Part shown: positions 22,257 to 26,383 of the stretch, piece after piece
Layout: each line of letters starts with the position of its first letter
How positions within the stretch are numbered: the first letter of the stretch is position 1
DNA from: CAYFSC01 sp964345695
Lineage (GTDB): Bacteria; Bacteroidota; Rhodothermia; Rhodothermales; Salinibacteraceae
Assembly (NCBI GenBank): GCA_964345695.1
Contig: CAYFSC010000023.1
Span: 1-26,383, forward strand
Reading direction: 5' to 3'
Length of the DNA: 26,383 nucleotides
Position numbers and translations under genes: made by a program
The notes under the pieces: model-generated
What the model saw: only the letters and a program-made list of their open reading frames with translations
The model's database searches: none
Told to the model about the DNA's origin: nothing

Positions 22257-22603
22257 GGGACGGATCGGTCGATGACGAGTACGGAGGACGGCACACCGTT
22301 AGGATGACAATAACTGTGCCTATGCTCGTCGCGGGTTGCGGATCCCGACAGCCCGGCAAACACCGGCACGACGGCGCCCCTCCGTTTCAAGGGCGATGCG
22401 AAGTACGAGGGGTTGTGTCTCGAATGCAACAGCGGGCTCTCCATTCCCGGACGCAGCCATTGCGTCCTATCGGCTGCGGACGCGCAATCGTTCCGTGCCG
22501 ATCAGTGCCACAACCCGCACCTGCCGCTTCCTCCTCGCAGCGATGGAGCAGATGGCGGGTCGTCTGCAGAGTAAGCGCAATCTGCGCCGCCCTCTTCCCC
22601 GGC
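22257..22603. other. 347-bp spacer without recognisable genes
   Basis: Open frames on both strands are present but have shadow-like composition (Arg/Ser/Ala/Cys). One plus-strand frame from about 22305 starts with a lipobox-like VAGC, but its continuation is not protein-like. I see no promoter, repeat or RNA that I can support. Confidence 0.5.
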
Positions 22604-23371
22604 TCACGCGCCGTTGGCTCCTGCGGCCGGGAGCGTGACGGTGAAGCGGGTGCCGTCGCCTGGCGCGGAGGCAACGTCGAGCCGCCCCTCATGCTTCTCG
22701 ACGATACGCTGGACCAGCGAGAGTCCCAGGCCGCTGCCTTCGGGAGCCGCCTGTTCAGCGCTCGTTCCGCGGTAGAAGCGCCCTGTGATCTGTGCCTGCT
22801 CCTCGGCCTCCATGCCCATGCCGGTGTCCGCGCACGTGAGTTGCACGGCATCCCGCCCGTTTTGCGCAACGGCCACGCGCACCTCTCCCTCGGCGGTGTA
22901 CTTGACGGCGTTGTCGACAAGATTGTGCACGGCTTCGCGCAGGAGATCGGGCTGGCCGGCGACCCAGGCCTCGTCGTCTGCCTCGACGGCAAGCGACAGG
23001 CCCTTCTCCTCGGCCTGCTCGCGGAACGGCTCGGCTTCGCTTGCGACGAGGGACGGAAGGTCGATCGGCTGGCGCACGTTCAGATACCACTGGTCATCCA
23101 CGCCGTCGCCCTCCAGGTTGGTGCGTTCTTCGGAAAGCGTGAGGGTCGGGTTCGGATACCGGGCGGCGTTCTCGGCGGCCTGAGACTCGGCCTGTGCGCG
23201 CGAGCGGACGGCCCGGAGCTGCGGATTGTGCTCCAGAAGAAGGGCGGTGGCCCGCTCAAAGGTGAGCGTGTCAGGGAGTGGGGCAGGCTGGGCCGGGGCG
23301 GCGCGGACGATGGCGCCTCCCACAAGAATAGCGAGCATTCCCACCCACACCCTGACGGAACGACGATCCAT
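22604..23371 (-). CDS. Chimeric ORF: TolC/CzcC-like N terminus joined to a histidine-kinase ATPase domain
   Basis: The 255-aa ORF is made of two unrelated parts. Residues 1-103 look like the start of an RND-efflux outer membrane factor: a signal peptide (1-28), then LTFERATALLLEHNPQLRAV, AENAARYPNPTLTLSEE and QWYLNVRQPI. Residues about 104-250 are the end of a sensor kinase: a short post-H-box helix (DLPSLVASEAEPFREQAEEKG), N box HNLVDNAVKY (149-158), G1 DTGMGM (182-187), F box FYRG (199-202), G2 GSGLGL (212-217). The H box with the phospho-His is missing. A signal peptide would send the ATPase domain to the periplasm, where there is no ATP, so the protein cannot work as drawn. It is most likely an in-frame deletion in a metal-efflux locus (czcC plus a CusS-like kinase) or an assembly join near 23055-23075. 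Confidence 0.8.
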   Translation of the reverse strand: MDRRSVRVWVGMLAILVGGAIVRAAPAQPAPLPDTLTFERATALLLEHNPQLRAVRSRAQAESQAAENAARYPNPTLTLSEERTNLEGDGVDDQWYLNVRQPIDLPSLVASEAEPFREQAEEKGLSLAVEADDEAWVAGQPDLLREAVHNLVDNAVKYTAEGEVRVAVAQNGRDAVQLTCADTGMGMEAEEQAQITGRFYRGTSAEQAAPEGSGLGLSLVQRIVEKHEGRLDVASAPGDGTRFTVTLPAAGANGA

Positions 23372-23456
23372 AACGCAGCGACGACAACTCGGAAGTATCG
23401 GGTCGAAAGTCGCTGCTTGGACGAAGGGCGCTCCGCCAGGGATCTTACAGAGTCAT

Positions 23457-23504
23457 GAGAAGAAGGTTAGAGGAGAAGAAGGTTAGAGGACGATGAGAGT
23501 TGAT
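23457..23504 (-). repeat. Octad/16-bp tandem repeat behind the DUF302 gene
   Basis: GAGAAGAAGGTTAGAG occurs twice exactly (23457-23472 and 23473-23488). It divides into 8-mers GAGAAGAA and GGTTAGAG, and two further degenerate 8-mers, GACGATGA and GAGTTGAT, run to the stop codon of the minus-strand DUF302 gene. Confidence 0.8.
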
Positions 23505-24057
23505 CACATCCGGTCGATAACCCGGCGAAGCCGCTCCCGGATCTCTTCGGCAATCGGGCGCAGCGCCTCGTTTTCGACGGCCTGCATCGAGGCCACCGGA
23601 TCCACCGCTGCAACCTCCGTCTGGCCGTTTTCGGCGGCCTGCACAATGACGTTGCACGGCAGCATCGCTCCGATTTTGTCCTCGGTCTGCAGGGCCTGAT
23701 GCGCGGCCGGCGGATTGCAGGCGCCCAAAATCTTGTACGGACGAAAATCCACGTCCAGCTTCTTCTTGAGCGTCGTTGCCACGTCGATCTCCGTGAGCAC
23801 GCCGAAGCCTTCTTCCTCAAGAAGCGAGCGGACCCGGGCCTCGGCCTCTTCAGGCGTNNNNNNNNNNNNNNNNNNNNNNNNNNNNNNNNNNNNNNNNNNN
23901 NNNNNNNNNNNNNNNNNNNNNNNNNNNNNNNNNNNNNNNNNNNNNNNNNNNNNNNNNCGAAGCCTTCTTCCTCAAGAAGCGAGCGGACCCGGGCCTCGGC
24001 CTCTTCAGGCGTCAGGTCGACCGTGGTGGTGTGGTAATACGTGGTTTGAATGTCCAT
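23504..24057 (-). CDS. DUF302 domain protein, interrupted only by the assembly gap
   Basis: The gene starts at the ATG at 24057 (MDIQTTYYHTTTVDLTPEEA) and stops at 23504. The 100 Ns and a duplicated 55 bp break the frame as given. Removing both leaves 399 bp, exactly 133 codons including the stop, and a continuous 132-aa product: ...SLLEEEGFGVLTEIDVATTLKKKLDVDF, then YKILGACNPPAAHQAL, GAMLPCNVIV and a helical end. These are the standard DUF302 landmarks (GFGVLTEID, ILGACNP, LPCN). DUF302 proteins are small, often with conserved Cys (here in GACNP and LPCN), with suspected redox or metal roles but no defined reaction. It lies upstream of the chimeric efflux/kinase ORF on the same strand. Confidence 0.88.
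23803..24012. other. Scaffold gap (100 N) flanked by identical 55-bp contig ends
   Basis: Ns fill 23858-23957, exactly 100, the conventional length for an unknown gap. The 55 bp to the left (23803-23857) and the 55 bp to the right (23958-24012) are identical. This is what two contigs sharing a 55-base k-mer overlap look like when scaffolded but not merged. The real sequence probably contains a single copy and no gap. Confidence 0.93.
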
Positions 24058-24166
24058 AGCGGAATCAAGCGAATTGGTTTGGGAACCCAAGAAGGTGCGG
24101 CGGGCACGAGCGACCGAAGCGCCCGGCCCCGCGTCCCTGCCATTGGATGAACGCCAAGGAATACAG

Positions 24167-24805
24167 TTACGCTGACCGATCGGGCCCCGAGTGGGCGTCC
24201 ACCACCATCATGCCCCAGATTCCGTCAAACCGGTAGCGGAAGCTTCGCCGTACGACGAGGGACGTCGATTCGACGAGGGCCGTCATCTCGCCGAGCGTAT
24301 AGCAGTGGCGGTACGCCGGATCGATCCAGCGGAGCACGGCGTCCATGACGCGGCACGTCCAGTAGTCGCGGCACCAGTCGAGAAGAACGAGGCGTCCGCC
24401 GGGCTGGAGCACGCGAGCCGCCTCGTCGAGAACGACCGTTGGGCGGGTGAAGTAGTGAAACGTGTTGGCGCACAGGACCACGTCGAATGCGGCGTCGGCA
24501 AACGGAAGGTCGTGCACGTCGGCGTGCCGAAAGCGGACCCCGGCGACGCCGTCCAGCTTGGCGCGTGCGTGCTCGATCATGGACGACGCCAGGTCCACGC
24601 CCACCATCTCGATTTTCGGGACGGCGTGTAGAATGCGGCGCTCCAGCTCCCCCGTTCCGCTGGCCAGGTCGAGCACCTGCTCGCCCGGCGCTATATCCGC
24701 GGCGCGCTGCAGGACCGGGAGCGTCTGGTCCATGTACCGGCGCCAGATCAGATCGTAGATGCGCGCCCAGGCATCGTACTGCTGTGGGACGGTTTGGTCC
24801 TGCAT
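24167..24805 (-). CDS. Class I SAM-dependent methyltransferase, UbiE-like
   Basis: The 212-aa protein begins MQDQTVPQQYDAWARIYD, a Tyr-Asp pattern typical of UbiE/Methyltransf_11 enzymes. It has motif I QVLDLASGTGELERRIL (43-59), acidic-loop segment VGVDLASSMIEHARAKL, motif II around LPFADAAFDVVLCANTFHYF and LQPGGRLVLLDWCRDYW. The C-terminal third has a helical segment around MDAVLRWIDPAYRHCYTLGEM and a final strand RFDGIWGMMVVDAHS. The substrate is unknown; a small lipid-like or quinone-like molecule is possible. The ATG at 24805 was chosen over longer in-frame sequence that is Arg/Ser-rich and overlaps the amidohydrolase gene. It lies between the DUF302 gene and the M20 gene on the same strand. 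Confidence 0.85.
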   Translation of the reverse strand: MQDQTVPQQYDAWARIYDLIWRRYMDQTLPVLQRAADIAPGEQVLDLASGTGELERRILHAVPKIEMVGVDLASSMIEHARAKLDGVAGVRFRHADVHDLPFADAAFDVVLCANTFHYFTRPTVVLDEAARVLQPGGRLVLLDWCRDYWTCRVMDAVLRWIDPAYRHCYTLGEMTALVESTSLVVRRSFRYRFDGIWGMMVVDAHSGPDRSA

Positions 24806-24901
24806 GTGCCTCGCTACAGCATCGGTGATACGGATTCCGCGTCGTGAGGTCGGACGGCCGGTAATGCCCCCGGTGTCCGCAACCTGCCCGGTCCATCGCT
24901 G

Positions 24902-24917
24902 CGGACGGTGGCGTCCG
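24902..24917. terminator. Hairpin after the M20 amidohydrolase gene
   Basis: CGGACG (24902-24907) and CGTCCG (24912-24917) form a 6-bp GC-rich stem with a GTGG loop, 6 bp beyond the minus-strand stop at 24924. There is no T-run, so termination is uncertain. Confidence 0.35.
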
Positions 24918-24923
24918 TTCCGA

Positions 24924-26300
24924 CTACCGGTTGCCCGATGGTGCGCCCGACAGATAATCCGCCGTAAGGTGGCTGAGCGCTCGCACGCCGTAGGGCATGC
25001 CGCTCTCGTCGATGAAGAAATCGGGCGTGTGGTGCGGCGCGGCCTCGGACGGATCCGTCCCGCGCGGCATGCCGCCCACGAAGAAGTACAGGCCTGGCAC
25101 CTCGCGCTGGAAGTACGAAAAGTCTTCAGCCCCCGTGATGGGATTGATGACCTGCGTCGTGTCGGCCACACGCTGGAGCGTGGACGCCATCCGCTGCGTG
25201 AGGGCCGGATCGTTTTCCGTCACCGGATACCCCTTGTTGATCGTTACCTCGGCCGTCGCGCCCATGCTTTCGGCGATGTGGGTCGCCGTGCGGCGGATCT
25301 CCGCATGCACCCGTTCCTGCATGCCGGTGTCGAGCGTGCGGATGGTGCCGACCATCTCGACCTCCTCCGGAATGATGTTGCTCCGGACGCCGCCTTCGAT
25401 CTTGCCCACCGACACGACAGCAGCCTCGTTTGTGAGTTCCGACCGGCGGCTGACGACCGTTTGCAGGCCGTTCACGATCTGCGCGGCCGTCACCACCGGA
25501 TCCACCCCCTCCCACGGCGTCGAGCCGTGCGTCTGCTTCCCTTTCACGGTAATGCGGAACACATCCGAGGCGGCCATGATGGCGCCCGGGCGGTAGTTGA
25601 TCGTGCCGACCTCTGTCTTCGAGTGAATGTGCAGACCGAACATGACGTCCACGTCTGGATTTTGCAGTGCCCCCTCTTTGATCATCAGGTCGGCTCCGCC
25701 TTCCTCGCCGGCCGGCGCGCCCTCTTCGGCGGGCTGGAAGACGAACTTGACGGTGCCCGGCAGCTCGTCGCGCAGGGACGCCAGCACTTCTGCCGCGCCC
25801 ATGAGCATGGCCACGTGCGTGTCGTGCCCGCAGGCGTGCATGACGGGTACAGTTTCGCCGTTGTACGTGCCCGTGGCGGTAGAGGCGAAGGGCACGTCCG
25901 TTCGCTCCTTCACCGGCAGCGCGTCCATATCCGCCCGGAGGCCCACGACCGGCCCCGGCTTCCCGCCTCGCAGCACGCCGATCACGCCCGTGTGCGCGAC
26001 GCCGGTCTGCACCTCAAGGCCCAGCGATCGCAGATGCGCGGCCACCTTTGCAGCGGTTTGGGTCTCGCGGTTGGAAAGCTCCGGATTGGTGTGGATGTCG
26101 CGCCGCCACTCGATCACCTCCGACATGACCGCCTCCACCTTTTCGTCGATCGTCTCGGCCCACGGACTGGCTCCCTCCACCGGCGACGTGACACCCGCCG
26201 CATCGTTCGGGGACGCCGGTTGGGCCGCTGTGTTGGGAAGAACAGGAGAGAACATCAGCGTGCAAGCAACGAGAAGAACGCTCAGCAATCGGGGCATCAT
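24924..26300 (-). CDS. Exported M20-family amidohydrolase (M20D type)
   Basis: The 458-aa protein has a signal peptide (about 1-27, ending NTAAQP), so it acts outside the cytoplasm. The M20D catalytic domain starts near WRRDIHTNPELSNRE (65-79) and shows GLRADMDALPV (120-130), the metal-binding HACGHDTHVAML (155-166), the catalytic Glu pair in FQPAEEGAPAGEEGGADLM (188-206), GLHIH, the lid domain beginning ASDVFRITVKGKQTHGSTPWEGVDPV, and late motifs GAEDFSYF and HHTPDFFID. Relatives cleave acyl or aryl groups from amino acids (hippurate, IAA-amino acids, N-acetyl-diaminopimelate); the substrate is not decided by these motifs. Two adjacent ATGs (26300 and 26297) are both acceptable starts; an upstream ATG at 26366 would bury the signal peptide. 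Confidence 0.93.
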   Translation of the reverse strand: MMPRLLSVLLVACTLMFSPVLPNTAAQPASPNDAAGVTSPVEGASPWAETIDEKVEAVMSEVIEWRRDIHTNPELSNRETQTAAKVAAHLRSLGLEVQTGVAHTGVIGVLRGGKPGPVVGLRADMDALPVKERTDVPFASTATGTYNGETVPVMHACGHDTHVAMLMGAAEVLASLRDELPGTVKFVFQPAEEGAPAGEEGGADLMIKEGALQNPDVDVMFGLHIHSKTEVGTINYRPGAIMAASDVFRITVKGKQTHGSTPWEGVDPVVTAAQIVNGLQTVVSRRSELTNEAAVVSVGKIEGGVRSNIIPEEVEMVGTIRTLDTGMQERVHAEIRRTATHIAESMGATAEVTINKGYPVTENDPALTQRMASTLQRVADTTQVINPITGAEDFSYFQREVPGLYFFVGGMPRGTDPSEAAPHHTPDFFIDESGMPYGVRALSHLTADYLSGAPSGNR

Positions 26301-26383
26301 CGGGCAGAGTGCGTGTGAGTGGGAAGACGAGATGAGTAAGATAACGGTTTGTCTCCAGTTCTGCACATCCCCCGGCCGGATTC

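Noticed and set aside
22604..23371. Interpretation as a novel one-protein efflux sensor kinase
   Set aside because: It lacks the phospho-His box, transmembrane segments and the efflux barrel, and the signal peptide would place the ATPase domain where ATP is absent; deletion or misassembly is simpler.
22205..23458. Plus-strand frame of about 417 codons across the chimeric ORF, with a lipobox-like VAGC near 22330
   Set aside because: The composition is typical of a shadow frame, the lipobox has no proper n-region, and the minus strand has clear domains.
24759..26318. Plus-strand frame of about 520 codons opposite the M20 amidohydrolase
   Set aside because: Shadow frame; the minus-strand gene has a signal peptide and metal-site motifs.
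1..26383. CRISPR array, tRNA, rRNA, IS element, phage or toxin-antitoxin module
   Set aside because: No regularly spaced direct repeats of CRISPR size, no tRNA T-loop/acceptor pattern, no transposase or integrase motif and no paired small toxin/antitoxin genes were seen. The short-period arrays have no spacers, so they are not CRISPR.

Overview
The window is GC-rich bacterial chromosomal DNA carrying mostly housekeeping genes. Proteins are rich in Asp and Glu, Shine-Dalgarno sequences are rare, one candidate promoter has a Bacteroidota-like shape (TTG, 20 nt, TATCTTTT), and there are a FadL/OMPP1-type outer membrane protein, a DUF3667 protein and an archaeal-type prolyl-tRNA synthetase without Zn cysteines. 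Together these suggest a halophilic or marine member of the Rhodothermia/Salinibacter branch of Bacteroidota. This is an inference from gene content; there is no rRNA here to confirm it. A 100-N gap flanked by identical 55-bp ends shows that the sequence is a short-read draft assembly.

Layout. 1-2.3 kb: a minus-strand run of a secreted protein, a LytR_C-domain membrane protein, rsfS and a DUF423 membrane protein. 2.4-4.7 kb: tsaD and mltG on the plus strand. 4.9-9.7 kb: a minus-strand envelope block with a FadL-like porin, a lipoprotein with a roughly 300-residue Arg/Ser tail, and a secreted partner with an Arg-rich tail. 9.9-12.5 kb: proS and a DUF3667 zinc-ribbon membrane protein. 12.6-17.2 kb: minus-strand ppk1, dnaG and a 48-aa lipoprotein. 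17.5-21.1 kb: dapD, a methyltransferase (minus) and a galT-type gene. 21.2-26.3 kb: minus-strand DUF2231 membrane protein, a chimeric TolC/histidine-kinase ORF, a DUF302 protein broken only by the assembly gap, a second methyltransferase and an exported M20 amidohydrolase. No CRISPR array, tRNA, rRNA, IS element or phage module was recognised.

No single multi-gene pathway dominates. The core functions are translation (rsfS, tsaD, proS), replication priming (dnaG), polyphosphate synthesis (ppk1), and lysine/diaminopimelate and peptidoglycan metabolism (dapD, mltG), interspersed with envelope proteins.

The least expected signal is in the 3' flanks. At least seven genes are followed, from the stop codon or within a few tens of bases of it, by degenerate short-period tandem repeats: 7-nt units after proS, dapD and a methyltransferase; 8-nt units after the DUF423 and DUF302 genes; 9-nt units after ppk1 and the small lipoprotein. 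A 23-nt duplication covers the galT stop. Other notable items are the TolC/kinase chimera, the Arg/Ser-rich lipoprotein and its partner, the small lipoprotein, and a coding-like stretch in frame behind a methyltransferase stop.
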